A DNA stretch of 64,000 bases from Comamonas odontotermitis (GTDB lineage: Bacteria > Pseudomonadota > Gammaproteobacteria > Burkholderiales > Burkholderiaceae_C), in the NCBI RefSeq assembly GCF_014207855.1, contig NZ_JACHKZ010000009.1, positions 62,001 through 126,000 of the forward strand, written 5' to 3'. Shown piece by piece: positions 46,901 through 57,335 of this stretch (position 1 is the first letter of the stretch; every line of letters begins with the position of its first letter). Position numbers and translations under genes: made by a program. The notes below the pieces were generated by a model, which saw only the letters and a list, made by a program, of their open reading frames with translations, made no database searches and was not told the DNA's origin.

Positions 46901-49900
46901 CCAGCGCTTCTGCAATCAGCTCGACCTCGCCGTTGTCCTTGAGCTGGGTGCTGCAGTCGAGCATGCCTTTGGCGTCGCTCTTGCCACTGCATACGGTGCC
47001 CAGGTCCTGGAAGCTTTCATGGTTTTCGTAGCTGTAAAAGCCACCCACCATGCGCTTGCGGGTGGAGGTGACGATACGCGCCACCGCCTTCACCTGCAGC
47101 TTGACACCCGAGACCGGTTTGCCCGAAGGGGTGAGCGCCAGTGCCTGCAAGGACAGTTTCTTGTCCGTCGAGGCCCAGTTTTCTGCCTTGATGCCAGCCA
47201 CCACGGCGGCGGGCCAGATCACGCTGCTGTGGCTGAGGGTCTGCACCTCACCGTTCGGGTCGGAGAAGCTTGCCTCCAGCAGCAGATCCTGGGGAGCCTT
47301 CGATGTCGGGATCTTTTCGATGCTGGCTGTGCCCGTGCCGTTCGCATCCAGGGTCAGCGGCAGCTTGTCGGCGATCACGCGGCGGTCAGTGCTGTAGTCA
47401 TCGCTGTCGGCACCCGGCAGCCTGCGGCTGAGGTAGGGCCTGCCAAACGAGAAGCTGTCGTAATCCTCAAACCCCACATAGTGCGACTGCACTGCAGCCG
47501 AGACAGTGACAGCCTGGCGCGCGGCAGCCCCGCCCGACAGGTACGAAAGCTGTACCTGCGCGCCCAGCTTGTCCGGTTGCACGATGGGCGCAGCCATATC
47601 GGGCACCACGCTGCCCTTGAGCACCGGAAGGCGGAACTCTTCGACGCGGAACGAGCCGGTACCGATCTCTTGCGAACCCCATTTGCCTTTTCCGCCCTTG
47701 AGACTGATGTTGTACGTACCCAGCTTGGCCGACTTGGGAATCTTGAACTCGGAGTTGGCAGACAGGCTGTTGCCCGGGCGGCTCCAGTGCAGCGGCAGTT
47801 CAAACTCATCATTGCTGCCCTGGTGCGTGATCACCACGGTGCCTGGCAATTGCTCTTTGTCTACCAGGCCCAGACCGCCCATGGTCTGGGTGCGAATGAT
47901 GTGCTTCATCGATACCGTCTCACCTGCGCGCAGCAAGCTGCGATCGAGCACGGTGTGGGCCACCACATCCTTGAGCGGGCTGGTATCGGTTTCCAGGTTG
48001 AAGCGCCAGCTCTCAATGCCGCGCTGCCAATCGGTCCAGACAAAGGCCATGTCGGGGTTACCGTCGACCGTGGCACGCGCACTCACAAAATAAGCGGAGC
48101 TGGTGCTGTCCTGCGATCCGAGGCATTGCACAGCGCGCTGCGTCTGCAGCTTGTCAAAGCGGGCAACACCGTCCTTGTCGGTCGTGGCCATTTCCAGGGT
48201 CTTGCCGTCGCAGGTAGATACACGCACCTGCGCGCCCGGCACGGGCTTGCCCTTGTCCAGCGAAGTCACCCAGGCCATCGCGTTTTCGCGGCCCAGCTTG
48301 AAATGCACGCCCAGATTGGTAACCAGGGCCGAGGTGCGCACATACATTACGCGCTTGGAGGCTTCGTAATCAGTATTCAGCAGCGCATCGCCCAGCATTG
48401 GCGACGCAATCTCGACCACATGAAAGCCCGTAGGCAACGGTATGCCCACTACCTCAAACGGGCGCGGATCCTTGCTGTCAGCCTTGGGCAGGGCCAGCTT
48501 CTTGCTGCCGCTCTGGCCGTCCAGCAACGAGAGCATGCGGGTTTCCACACTGTCCTTGCTGCCCTCTGGCAGGGGCTTTGGCAATGGCGTCTTTGAATCC
48601 TTGGCCGCATCGGCGCGGCTGACCGAACTCCATCCGTCATAGCGCTGCACCTTGTAGTACCAGCGGATGATGTCCGCATCGTTTTGCAGCTGCAAGGTAC
48701 TGACGGTGCCTTTGTCTTCAATCGCAATATTGCTGAGATTGAGGTCTTGCTCCACATTGCGCAAGGTCACCGGCAGCATGGCCGGGCCCTTGTCGCCTTC
48801 GGCAAAGCGTTCCACCACGCCAAAGGGAGAAGCGGCAAACTTGGCAAGCGGAGGCATCAGCCCGATCTGTACCTTGAGAGGAAAGAGATTGGCATTGCTC
48901 AGCTTGCGGTCATGCACATCCTTGAAACCCGAGGGCAGCACAATGCGCAACTGATCTTTCTCAGCAAACGGAGGCGCAAAGTCGATCCGAGCGACTTCGG
49001 TGTCGTCATCGCCCTCCTCCACATCAGGTTTGAGCGTGCCCTTGGATGTTTCCAGGCGAATGTCTTTGGCCAGCTTGCGGCTGATAGGGGCGCTGAACAT
49101 CATCGCCAGAGGGCGGATTGGCAGGCAGCCTGACTGCGCATTGGCGCGCTCACAGGTGAACTCTGCAGTAAATGGCGGCCGCACACGGTAGTTGAACCGG
49201 CGCTCGCGCTTTTGCAAAACCCCATTGTGGGTGCTGACCCCGGGGCCGATCACCAGGCTCATTTCCGCGCCATCGGGCAGCGCACGTTGGCATTGCAGCG
49301 CCACAAAGCGCTGCGGGTGCTGCGCCAGCTGCTGTTTGCCGAACTCATGCTCCATGAAAGTCTGCGACTGCGCAGCACTCAGCAATCTGACAGGAATACG
49401 CTCGCCAATGCCTTTGACGGCGCACCAGCTGCTGCTCTCCACCGTCTTGTCGATCACGTCACCATTGAACTGCAGGCCAAAATACTGCTGCGCATCGAGC
49501 TCCTGGTAACTGCCCGGCTCGCTGCGCACCACTGATGGGCCACCCGTACCAAAACGGTACTGGGCCGTCCCCTTGACTGGCTCGCCCGCAGCGTCCTTCA
49601 GCCCGGCCACCTTGTCCACCGTGCAGCTCACGCCGGGCGGCAGATCATCGGCCAGATCCAGCACCCACTCCTTGGGCCCCGTCCAGCGGCCGCTTGCCCT
49701 GCTGATCACCTGTTTGTTGTCACAGTCCACCTTGACCGGAGCGGTCGCACGCAGGTCGCCCATCGGCACCACCGGCGCATCGAACTTGACGACGACCTGG
49801 CGCACCCGCGCAACCTCACCCTGCGGTGACACTGCAGTGATCGTCGTGGCCTGCGCGCCAGCTGCCAGGGCCGCCCATCCCAAGCCTGCCAGCCAGTGTT

Positions 49901-49916
49901 GTATTCGTTGATTCAC
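43944..49916 (-). CDS. Bacterial alpha-2-macroglobulin (YfhM/ECAM-like)
   Basis: Very large exported protein (1,990 residues) thought to trap proteases that enter the periplasm when the wall is damaged. It has a Sec signal peptide (AALAAGAQA, about residues 15-24) but no lipobox Cys at the cleavage site. MG domains fill the first 1,300 residues; a Gly-rich linker (AAGGGGGSG) precedes the A2M domain. The thioester motif CLEQ is present at Cys1493-Gln1496 (YACLEQKSSKAIG). E. coli YfhM is shorter (about 1,650) and lipid-anchored. Its stop overlaps the pbpC start by 4 bp. Confidence 0.94.
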   Translation of the reverse strand: MNQRIQHWLAGLGWAALAAGAQATTITAVSPQGEVARVRQVVVKFDAPVVPMGDLRATAPVKVDCDNKQVISRASGRWTGPKEWVLDLADDLPPGVSCTVDKVAGLKDAAGEPVKGTAQYRFGTGGPSVVRSEPGSYQELDAQQYFGLQFNGDVIDKTVESSSWCAVKGIGERIPVRLLSAAQSQTFMEHEFGKQQLAQHPQRFVALQCQRALPDGAEMSLVIGPGVSTHNGVLQKRERRFNYRVRPPFTAEFTCERANAQSGCLPIRPLAMMFSAPISRKLAKDIRLETSKGTLKPDVEEGDDDTEVARIDFAPPFAEKDQLRIVLPSGFKDVHDRKLSNANLFPLKVQIGLMPPLAKFAASPFGVVERFAEGDKGPAMLPVTLRNVEQDLNLSNIAIEDKGTVSTLQLQNDADIIRWYYKVQRYDGWSSVSRADAAKDSKTPLPKPLPEGSKDSVETRMLSLLDGQSGSKKLALPKADSKDPRPFEVVGIPLPTGFHVVEIASPMLGDALLNTDYEASKRVMYVRTSALVTNLGVHFKLGRENAMAWVTSLDKGKPVPGAQVRVSTCDGKTLEMATTDKDGVARFDKLQTQRAVQCLGSQDSTSSAYFVSARATVDGNPDMAFVWTDWQRGIESWRFNLETDTSPLKDVVAHTVLDRSLLRAGETVSMKHIIRTQTMGGLGLVDKEQLPGTVVITHQGSNDEFELPLHWSRPGNSLSANSEFKIPKSAKLGTYNISLKGGKGKWGSQEIGTGSFRVEEFRLPVLKGSVVPDMAAPIVQPDKLGAQVQLSYLSGGAAARQAVTVSAAVQSHYVGFEDYDSFSFGRPYLSRRLPGADSDDYSTDRRVIADKLPLTLDANGTGTASIEKIPTSKAPQDLLLEASFSDPNGEVQTLSHSSVIWPAAVVAGIKAENWASTDKKLSLQALALTPSGKPVSGVKLQVKAVARIVTSTRKRMVGGFYSYENHESFQDLGTVCSGKSDAKGMLDCSTQLKDNGEVELIAEALDDKGRMSQAATSVWVTKQGELWFGGDDNDRMDLLPEKKSYKVGDTARFQVRMPFREATALVTVEREGIIQSQVVTLRGDDPTVHLKIQEGWGPNVYVSVMALRGRLRDVPWYSFFTWGFKSPREWWTAFWYEGKEYVAPTALVDLSKPAYRLGAAEIRVGIADRQLAVTVKSDKENYRIRNTAKVTIEAKLPNGKPAAGASVAVAAVDQALLELKRNDSWALLDAMYQKRAWGVETSTAQMEIIGRRHYGRKAVAAGGGGGSGQTRELLDTLLLWKPDVILDANGRAEVDVPLNDALTSFKIVAVADSGLELFGTGSTQIRTSQELQIISGLPPLVRDGDKYDAQVTLRNTTSKPMQVVVTPKATLLQLEPQIVEIPAGDAKLVSWTVTAPADMSQSRQGELLWEIAAKDKNGDAADALKVSQRVVPAVAVTTLQATLVQLDGNLDMPVSAPADALPGRGGLKLSLVPRLAEGLPGVRDWWVNYPYACLEQKSSKAIGLRDAAMWKDTMDRLPTYLDGDGLANYFPPQPGSSNTGSDTLTAYLLQASFEMKKLDPQFALPAASLDRMAAALGKFVDGKIERKFWSPRADLDVRKIAAISALALHGKAQPRMLTSINIAPNDWPTQAVVDWLSILQNMKDAPNRTKLMEEANQILRSRLSYQGTKVLFANENNDYWWWLMQNGDTTLARFLLVIMGDPAWKDDLPRLASSFISRQKSGAWSTTTANLWGAMALERFSRTYESEPVTGTTEASMGGKSASVDWSRVTKAQDAIELLANEAQGGKRAVGPTEQIAQWLNNTMDLPWASGQQSLKVRQKGTGKPWLTVQSQAAIPLKSPLSAGYTISKTITPVEQANKSLPAGQYTRGDVLRVTLEVNASANMTWVAITDPVPGGATILGSGLGRDSALATDGEKSTGWGWKAFEERSFEAYRAYYGYLPQGKLSLQYSFRVNNTGEFAMPATRIEALYAPEMFGMAPNAKMTVVPAGK

Positions 49917-50048
49917 AAAGCTCTCCCCATGGATGGCGAGAGCGTACCAAACTTCACCCTGCTGACGGGCCTCTTTTCAGGTTCAACGCGGAACGCCGCC
50001 TGCGTGTTTCATTTGGCAACATATATGACGGCAATATCGTCAGCCATG

Positions 50049-50078
50049 AAAAAACCCCGCTGCCATTCAACAGCGGGG
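50049..50078 (-). terminator. Intrinsic terminator after the Bug-type gene
   Basis: Stem CCCCGCTG/CAGCGGGG (50055-50062 and 50071-50078, 8-nt loop) followed on the minus strand by TTTTTT. It lies 27 bp past the gene's stop. Confidence 0.88.
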
Positions 50079-50104
50079 CGCAGAAAGCTATCAAAAGATG
50101 AGTA

Positions 50105-51097
50105 TTACTGCGGCTTGAAGCCACTGTCATGGATGATGCGCTGCCATACGCCGGTATAGGCCTTCTCACGCGCCAGCAATTGTTCGAGCGTCATGTAACC
50201 GACAGACAAGCCCATGGCCACCAATTGCTCATGCACATCGTGTGCGGCCACGGCCTTAGCCACCGCCTGCGAGACCTCATTGACCATCTCCGCCGGGGTA
50301 CCAGCGGGGGCATACATGCCGTAGTAAGGCATGTCCTCCAGGCCTTTGAGGCCCAGCTCGCCAAAGGTGGGCACATCGGGCAGCAAGGCCTGCCGCTTGC
50401 CGCCCAGCACAGCCAGCACGCGGATCTTGCCCGCCTTCTGGCTTTCGATGAAATCCTGCACCGAGCCGATGCCCGCGGGAATCTGGTTGCCCATCATGTC
50501 AGCCAGCATGGGCGCGCTGCCACGGTATGGCGCCGATACCAGATCGGTCTGGAAGCGCTTGTTGATGACCTGCACAAGGAATTCGGGCGTGGAGGCGGGC
50601 GCCGGGATGCCCACAGCACTTTTGCCGCCCTGCTTTCTGATCCACTGCAGGTACTCGTCAAACGTCTTGACGCCCAGACCCGACGGCACCGCCAGTGCAT
50701 TCACAAAGCTGGCAAAACCCGCTACGGGCACGAAATCGGTGTGCGGATCAAAACCCGGGTTCCTGACGACTTGCGGCAGGATGGAGATCGTGTGGTCGTG
50801 CGTGACAAAGAAGGTGGAGCCATCGGCAGGCGAGGCCTTGAGCAGTTGCGCCGCAATCTGGCCACCTGCGCCGGGCTTGTTCTCCACCACCACCGACGTG
50901 CCCAGGCTGTCCTTCATTTTCTCGGCCAGCAGGCGGGCGATGGCATCGGTTCCGCCACCAGGCGGAAATCCCACCAGCAAACGCACCGGCTTGCCCTTGT
51001 TGTAGGCAGCAGCCCAGCTGGTCTTGGCGCACAGGCCCGCTACGGCTGCACCTGCGGCCAGCAAACGCGCAGAGAAATGGCGACGATTCAGTGTCAT
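50105..51097 (-). CDS. Bug/TctC-family periplasmic binding protein
   Basis: Extracytoplasmic solute receptor of 330 residues. It has a Tat-like signal (NRRHFSARLLAAGAAVAG, Ala-x-Ala cleavage near residue 31). The mature start KGKPVRLLVGFPPGGGTDAIARLLAEKM and VVENKPGAGGQIAAQLL are family signatures. Bug proteins bind carboxylates for tripartite tricarboxylate transport or act as sensors; most, like this one, stand alone without TctA/TctB genes nearby. The ligand is unknown. It lies 63 bp after argH on the same strand. Confidence 0.9.
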   Translation of the reverse strand: MTLNRRHFSARLLAAGAAVAGLCAKTSWAAAYNKGKPVRLLVGFPPGGGTDAIARLLAEKMKDSLGTSVVVENKPGAGGQIAAQLLKASPADGSTFFVTHDHTISILPQVVRNPGFDPHTDFVPVAGFASFVNALAVPSGLGVKTFDEYLQWIRKQGGKSAVGIPAPASTPEFLVQVINKRFQTDLVSAPYRGSAPMLADMMGNQIPAGIGSVQDFIESQKAGKIRVLAVLGGKRQALLPDVPTFGELGLKGLEDMPYYGMYAPAGTPAEMVNEVSQAVAKAVAAHDVHEQLVAMGLSVGYMTLEQLLAREKAYTGVWQRIIHDSGFKPQ

Positions 51098-51160
51098 ACA
51101 GGCTTTCGGGGCTTCAGGTTTTGCGAGTGCGGGCAGAAGTGGGGGCAGGATCGGGCGCGG

Positions 51161-52618
<1,458 letters not shown>

Positions 52619-52810
52619 GGAGTTCGCGATATTCCGGTTAAGCTGCCAGCTGTGCCGCCCTGCGGCACAGACCCAACACGACCCACGCACACGGGAGAGG
52701 GGCGCCTTGCGTATGCTCCCGTTCGCGTCAGTCCTGCCAAAAACACTGCACCCGGCTGCGCCAAAAGCCCCGGGAGCAAAACCTTTTGATTCTATAGAGT
52801 CTGCCCCACC

Positions 52811-53845
52811 ATGCCACCATCATCAACTACTACCGCTGCCCGTGATGTGATCGTTGGCACGGCCTATGTGTTTGATGCATGCACGGCCAGCGTGATCGGC
52901 CGTACCGTGTTGCTGGTGGAAATACTGGCTGCCCTTGCCGTAGGCTTTGTGTCAGCCAGCATGAGTGAATGGTTTTTCCAGCTGGCACTGGTCACCGCAG
53001 TGACTCTGCCCACCTGCCTGCTGTGGTTGCTGGTGGCGTGTCATCAGAAAAAGCTGCTGCAGCGCTGCAGCACTGGCGTGCAATACCTGGTTGGCGCGGC
53101 CTGGGGTGCGCTGTGCGGGCTGGCCGCGGCTGTGCTCTACCAATGGGCGACGGTGGCGCCACGCATGCCGTGGTTGACCAGTGCAGCAGCAGGCGGTTTC
53201 ATTGCTGCCATGGTGGTGGTGGGCCTGCAGTGGCGAGCCCAGGGCCGAACGCCAGCGGCCACCACGGCGCGCCTGGCCGAACTGCAGGCGCGCATCCGTC
53301 CGCACTTCCTGTTCAATGCACTCAACAGTGCCATATCGCTGGTGCAAGACCATCCGCACAAGGCCGAATCCATGCTCGAAGACCTGAGCGACCTGTTCCG
53401 CCACGCGCTGACCGAGCAGCGCGAAGCCTCGACGTTGGCCGAGGAAGTGCAGTTGGCGCAACGCTATCTGTCCATCGAGCAGGTCCGCTTTGACGACCGC
53501 ATGGAGGTGCAATGGAACCTGGATTCGCGCACCGATGCCGCCACCGTGCCGCCCCTGTTTCTGCAGCCGCTCGTCGAAAACGCCGTCAAGCATGGTGTCG
53601 AGCCCAGCCATGGCAATGGACGCATCCGAATCACCACGCGCAGGCGCGGCAACCGGGTGCATGTGCAGATCATCAACACCATGCCGCGCCCATTTGCGGC
53701 CCCACTGCCGGAGCGCCGCCCGGGCACAGGAACTGCGATTTCCAATGTGAAAAAGCGCCTGCGGCTGTTGTATGACCTGGAGTGTGACTTTCAAGCCACG
53801 GCCAAGGACGGCATCTATACCGTGCATATCAGTTTTCCAGCGTAA
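52811..53845 (+). CDS. algZ: Sensor histidine kinase AlgZ/FimS (LytS family)
   Basis: Membrane sensor kinase of 344 residues with four predicted N-terminal helices (about residues 25-145). The His-kinase domain has the phosphoacceptor-type His165 in [10 protein letters not shown], the N-box [13 protein letters not shown] and the G-box [13 protein letters not shown]. It resembles AlgZ (FimS), which in Pseudomonas controls alginate and twitching genes. It lies 65 bp before algR in the same direction and is divergent from argH. Confidence 0.92.
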   Translation: MPPSSTTTAARDVIVGTAYVFDACTASVIGRTVLLVEILAALAVGFVSASMSEWFFQLALVTAVTLPTCLLWLLVACHQKKLLQRCSTGVQYLVGAAWGALCGLAAAVLYQWATVAPRMPWLTSAAAGGFIAAMVVVGLQWRAQGRTPAATTARLAELQARIRPHFLFNALNSAISLVQDHPHKAESMLEDLSDLFRHALTEQREASTLAEEVQLAQRYLSIEQVRFDDRMEVQWNLDSRTDAATVPPLFLQPLVENAVKHGVEPSHGNGRIRITTRRRGNRVHVQIINTMPRPFAAPLPERRPGTGTAISNVKKRLRLLYDLECDFQATAKDGIYTVHISFPA

Positions 53846-53910
53846 ACAAGTTATGAGCGGCGTCAAACAATCGCCCACCGGCATTGGCAGTGCCGTTCAG
53901 TCCGCATAGC

Positions 53911-54702
53911 ATGTCGCCCATGCGAATTCTGATTGTTGATGACGAGGCTCTGGCGCGAAACCGGATGCGGCGCCTGCTTGTAGAGCGCTTCCCTGCCCCG
54001 TCTGCCATCCACGAAGCTACCAATGCGGCCGAAGCCTTGCGCGCTATTGACAGCGCCGCCAGCATGGGGCTGCCGTTTGATGTGGCCTTGCTTGATATCC
54101 ATATGCCCGGCCAGAGCGGAATGGAGCTGGCCCAAGCCCTGCAATCCCAGCCCCATGCCCCGGCCGTGGTATTTGTGACCGCGCACGCCGAGCATGCGCT
54201 CTCGGCATTTGAAGTCAGTGCCGCCGACTATCTGACCAAGCCCGTACGCCGCGAGCGGCTCAATGCCGCGCTACAGAAAGTAGAGCTTCTGGCCCAAGCC
54301 AAATCAGCACAAATCATCAAAAACACCAAGGAAACCAGCGAGCCCGAGGCAGAAGCAGATGAAACACTGCTGATCACCAACCGTGGCAACACCGAGCGCG
54401 TGCGCCTGGCGGAGGTGGTGTATTTCAAATCAGAATTCAAGTACGTCACCGTGCGCACTTCGGCCCATGAATACCTGTGGTCGGGCAGCCTCAACGAGCT
54501 GGAAGAGCGCTATGCCGACCGCTACCTGCGGGTTCACCGCAACGCGCTGGTGGTGCCGGGTGCAATTCGCAGCCTGGAGAAAACGAGCGATCCGCACGAT
54601 GTGGATGGCTGGCAACTGCGCCTCTTTGGCATCAACGATGTGCTGCGCGTCTCGCGCCGCCAACTGCCGCAGGTGCGCGCCCTGCTGGCCAAGGGCCGCT
54701 GA
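53911..54702 (+). CDS. algR: Response regulator AlgR (LytTR family)
   Basis: Two-domain regulator of 263 residues. The receiver domain has the acidic pocket (VDDEALARNRM), phosphoacceptor Asp62 (VALLDIHMPG) and Lys in YLTKPVRRERL. The LytTR DNA-binding domain follows (about 145-255, ITNRGNTERVRLAEVVYFKSEFKYV, ELEERYADRYLRVHRNALV). Starts at 53911 and 53920 are both possible; 53911 is used here. It forms a two-component pair with algZ. In Pseudomonas the next gene is hemC; here it is not. Confidence 0.92.
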   Translation: MSPMRILIVDDEALARNRMRRLLVERFPAPSAIHEATNAAEALRAIDSAASMGLPFDVALLDIHMPGQSGMELAQALQSQPHAPAVVFVTAHAEHALSAFEVSAADYLTKPVRRERLNAALQKVELLAQAKSAQIIKNTKETSEPEAEADETLLITNRGNTERVRLAEVVYFKSEFKYVTVRTSAHEYLWSGSLNELEERYADRYLRVHRNALVVPGAIRSLEKTSDPHDVDGWQLRLFGINDVLRVSRRQLPQVRALLAKGR

Positions 54703-54976
54703 CATTCAAGTGCGGCAGGCACGATAGCCCCCTCCCCGGCAACATCTGCACTGCTGGGCGACAATACCGGCAACCATCCCCCTTGCGCACGCACCACTGG
54801 TGCGTGTTTCGTTTGTGCATCGCAGCATGCCGTAACAGTGCGAAAGCGGGCGCAGGTGTGGATGCCGCGTTTTGAGGGCTGATGCAGGCAGAAATGCGAA
54901 AGCCGCATGCCAGCGATCCACCGGAGCGATCTCCGGCACCGGCTTGATGCGCGCCAGCCGTATTTTCATTTGTGCC

Positions 54977-55996
54977 ATGCAACCTACTTCGACAGACGGC
55001 AATCGCGCTTCAACCGCATCCTCTCCTCCCGCAGCCCCTGGCCCGTTGCATTTGGCGCCAGCCACCAATATCCCGCGTGGGGTGGCCTACGCTGCCGTGG
55101 CCGGTGCGTGCTGGGGCTCGATGCTGCTGGTGCCCGCGCTGCTGCCGGACTTCAATCCGCTGGCCATTACCAGCGCTCGCTTCATGCTCTACGGGCTGAT
55201 GTCGATCTTCATTCTGGCGCCGCTGGTGCGCAAGCTGGCGCCCCGCGTCACCCGCGCCGACCTGGGGGCGCTGATGTACCTGGGCCTGACGGGCAGCATT
55301 CTCTATCTGGTGCTGATGGCCACCGGTGTGCAGTGGGCGGGCATGGCGATTACCACCCTCATCATCGGCATGGTGCCACTTGCCATGCCCATCATGAACC
55401 GCAAGCAGGCAGGCGCGCTGCCTTTGCGCCGCCTGCTGGGCCCCATGCTGACGGTGTGCGCCGGCATTGTGCTGATCAATGCCCATGAGCTGCTGACCGC
55501 AGAGGAGGCCGCGCGCCCGGTCTGGCGCGTGCTCGGCGGTGTGGCGGCAGCGTTTGCCGCACTCGTCATCTGGTCTCACTACGCCATCCGCAATGCGCAT
55601 TACCTGCAATCGGGCCGCTTTACGGCACTGGAATGGTCGTCGATGAGCGGCGTGGCCGTCGGCATCTGGAGCGTGCTGCTGTGGCCGCTGGCGCTGTGGT
55701 GGCAAGCCCGCAGCGGCCAGCAGCTGGACGCCGGACGCTGGCAAATGTTCTGGCTGGTGAACCTGGCGGTCTCCATCCTCGCATCGCTGTTTGGCAACTG
55801 GATGTGGAACGCCGCCACGCGCCTGCTGCCTATCTCACTGTCGGGCCAGATGATCGTGTTCGAAACGCTGTTTGCACTCTCTTACAGCTTTATCTACCTG
55901 CAACGCGGCCCCAACTGGCAGGAGCTGACCGCTGCGGCGCTGATGATTGGCGGCGTCTGCTGGGCCGTGCAGCGCCACCAGCCGGAGAATCATTGA
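54977..55996 (+). CDS. EamA/DMT-superfamily transporter
   Basis: Ten-helix transporter of 339 residues with a disordered N-terminal leader (about 35 residues). The first repeat begins GVAYAAVAGACWGSMLLVPALL and has SARFMLYGLMSIF; the second ends with LLPISLSGQMIVFETLFALSYSFIY. The start at 54977 was chosen since homology begins shortly after. It is not closely similar to the EamA gene at 24023. The substrate is unknown. The 274-bp gap after algR holds no gene I can support. Confidence 0.82.
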   Translation: MQPTSTDGNRASTASSPPAAPGPLHLAPATNIPRGVAYAAVAGACWGSMLLVPALLPDFNPLAITSARFMLYGLMSIFILAPLVRKLAPRVTRADLGALMYLGLTGSILYLVLMATGVQWAGMAITTLIIGMVPLAMPIMNRKQAGALPLRRLLGPMLTVCAGIVLINAHELLTAEEAARPVWRVLGGVAAAFAALVIWSHYAIRNAHYLQSGRFTALEWSSMSGVAVGIWSVLLWPLALWWQARSGQQLDAGRWQMFWLVNLAVSILASLFGNWMWNAATRLLPISLSGQMIVFETLFALSYSFIYLQRGPNWQELTAAALMIGGVCWAVQRHQPENH

Positions 55997-56029
55997 ATTG
56001 TCGGTCTCCGTGGGTTGATGGCCAAGCGC

Positions 56030-56052
56030 CAGCCGCTATCAAAATAAAAGCA
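56030..56052. repeat. Partial GCTAT...AGC intergenic repeat
   Basis: GCTATCAAAATAAAAGC in the gap after the EamA gene; related to the palindromes at 11669, 13850 and 20330, with an imperfect right arm. Confidence 0.4.
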
Positions 56053-56084
56053 AAAAGGCCTGCTGCATTGCGCAACAGGCCTTT
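56053..56084. terminator. Bidirectional terminator between EamA and ZIP genes
   Basis: Stem AAAGGCCTG-type arms (about 56054-56062 and 56076-56084) with an A-run on the left and CTTTG on the right, between converging genes. Confidence 0.75.
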
Positions 56085-56119
56085 GCTGATTCAGCTTTCG
56101 CCGCAATGCGAAAGCTCCT

Positions 56120-57043
56120 TCAGTGCGCGTGCCCTTGATGTTCGTCGTGCGCTTCATGCTGCTCCGTGTGATCGTGGCCAGTATGGCCGTGCGAGCCATG
56201 GGCCCAGGTACTCACGGCGCTGACCACCACCATCCCTACAGCCAGCCAGGCTACCTGCTGCACGGTCTGCCTGGCCGTCAACTGGCGCTGCAGTTGCGGG
56301 ATCAGATCCGCCAGCGCCACGTAGATGAAGCTGCTCGATGCGATGGCCAGAAAGTACGGCAGAAAGCCGTCCAGCGAGCTGACCAGAAAGTAGCCCACCA
56401 CGCCGCCCAGCGCCGTCACCGCCCCGGCCAGCGACAGCTTGAGCAAAGCCACCCCGCGTTGGCTGCGATTGTCATTGCCGGCCAGAACCACCAGATCGCC
56501 CATGTGGTGTGGCACCTCATGCGCCAGCACCGAGATGGCTGCCACGATGCCCAGACGCATATCAGCCATGAATGCCGAGGCGATCAGGATGCCGTCGCCG
56601 AAACAATGCACGCTGTCCCCCGTCAGCAGCGACCAGCCGCCCGCCGTGTTGTGGTGGTGTGCATGGCTGTGGCCATGCGGCGCCGCAGCATGGGCGTGAT
56701 CGTGGTGAGCTTCGTCGTGGCTGTGGCCTCGCTCTTGGGGCGGCGCATGGCGGTGTTCATGGCCATGGTGCCAGAGCTCGGCCTTGTCCAGCAAAAAGAA
56801 GAAGACCAGCCCCAGCAGCAAGGTCACAAACAGCGCCTTGGGGTTGATCTGGCTCTCGAACGCCTCGGGCAGCAAATGCACAAAGGCCGTTGCCAGCAAT
56901 GCGCCCGCGGCCAGACTGAGCAGATGCTGCGCGCCAAAACGGCTGTCTTCGCGGCCGATGCCACTGCGCATCAATGCGGCTGCTATCCATACGCTGCCCA
57001 GGCCTGCGGCAAGCGTCGCAAGCACGATTGCTATCAAAGTCAT
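56120..57043 (-). CDS. ZIP-family divalent metal transporter
   Basis: Inner-membrane importer of 307 residues with eight predicted helices. The metal path is clear: HCFGDG in helix 4 and HEVPHHMGD in helix 5. A His-rich cytoplasmic loop (about residues 94-132) and a second His-rich C-terminal tail (last 25 residues) suggest zinc binding or sensing. It has a GGATAG ribosome site 6 nt from the start. It lies 292 bp from polA; a palindrome upstream (57124-57146) may be an operator. Confidence 0.92.
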   Translation of the reverse strand: MTLIAIVLATLAAGLGSVWIAAALMRSGIGREDSRFGAQHLLSLAAGALLATAFVHLLPEAFESQINPKALFVTLLLGLVFFFLLDKAELWHHGHEHRHAPPQERGHSHDEAHHDHAHAAAPHGHSHAHHHNTAGGWSLLTGDSVHCFGDGILIASAFMADMRLGIVAAISVLAHEVPHHMGDLVVLAGNDNRSQRGVALLKLSLAGAVTALGGVVGYFLVSSLDGFLPYFLAIASSSFIYVALADLIPQLQRQLTARQTVQQVAWLAVGMVVVSAVSTWAHGSHGHTGHDHTEQHEAHDEHQGHAH

Positions 57044-57123
57044 TGCAAACTATCCAATAAATAAAAGCGCGAATGGCAAAAACTACCGCCAAACCCATTT
57101 TTGAAGCTGCAAATGGTAGCACC

Positions 57124-57146
57124 TTATTGCGACTCTGTTGCAATAA
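57124..57146 (-). promoter_or_regulatory. Candidate operator TTATTGC-N9-GCAATAA upstream of the ZIP gene
   Basis: Perfect 7-bp inverted repeat about 80-100 bp before the ZIP start, in an AT-rich stretch unlike its surroundings. A metal regulator site is plausible but it does not match a Zur box I recognise. Confidence 0.4.
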
Positions 57147-57164
57147 TAAAAATAACCCTGGCAG

Positions 57165-57195
57165 AAAAAGGCAAGGCTGCGCGGACTACCTTGCC
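57165..57195 (-). terminator. Intrinsic terminator after polA
   Basis: Stem GGCAAGG/CCTTGCC (57170-57176 and 57189-57195, 12-nt loop) followed on the minus strand by TTTTTC. It lies about 140 bp past the polA stop. A second stem CCGGGTGC/GCACCCGG at 57304-57325 sits nearer the stop but lacks a T-tract. Confidence 0.7.
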
Positions 57196-57335
57196 GGGAC
57201 GCTTCCCGCTTCCATCTGGAGGAAAAAAGTCCTGTACGGGATACCCGGCAGCCGGTGCCGATACTTGACGCCAGAAGTACCAGGGCCAACCTGCAGAATC
57301 GGCCCGGGTGCAACCAGGCACCCGGCCACTACCCA

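Noticed and set aside
43935-48596. Two long plus-strand frames (752 and 648 codons) opposite the alpha-2-macroglobulin
   Set aside because: His/Arg/Gln-rich shadow frames of a clearly coding minus-strand gene, with no start signals or domains.
57030-57044. GCTATCAAAG near the ZIP start as another repeat copy
   Set aside because: It lies in the coding sequence (first codons) and lacks the right arm.
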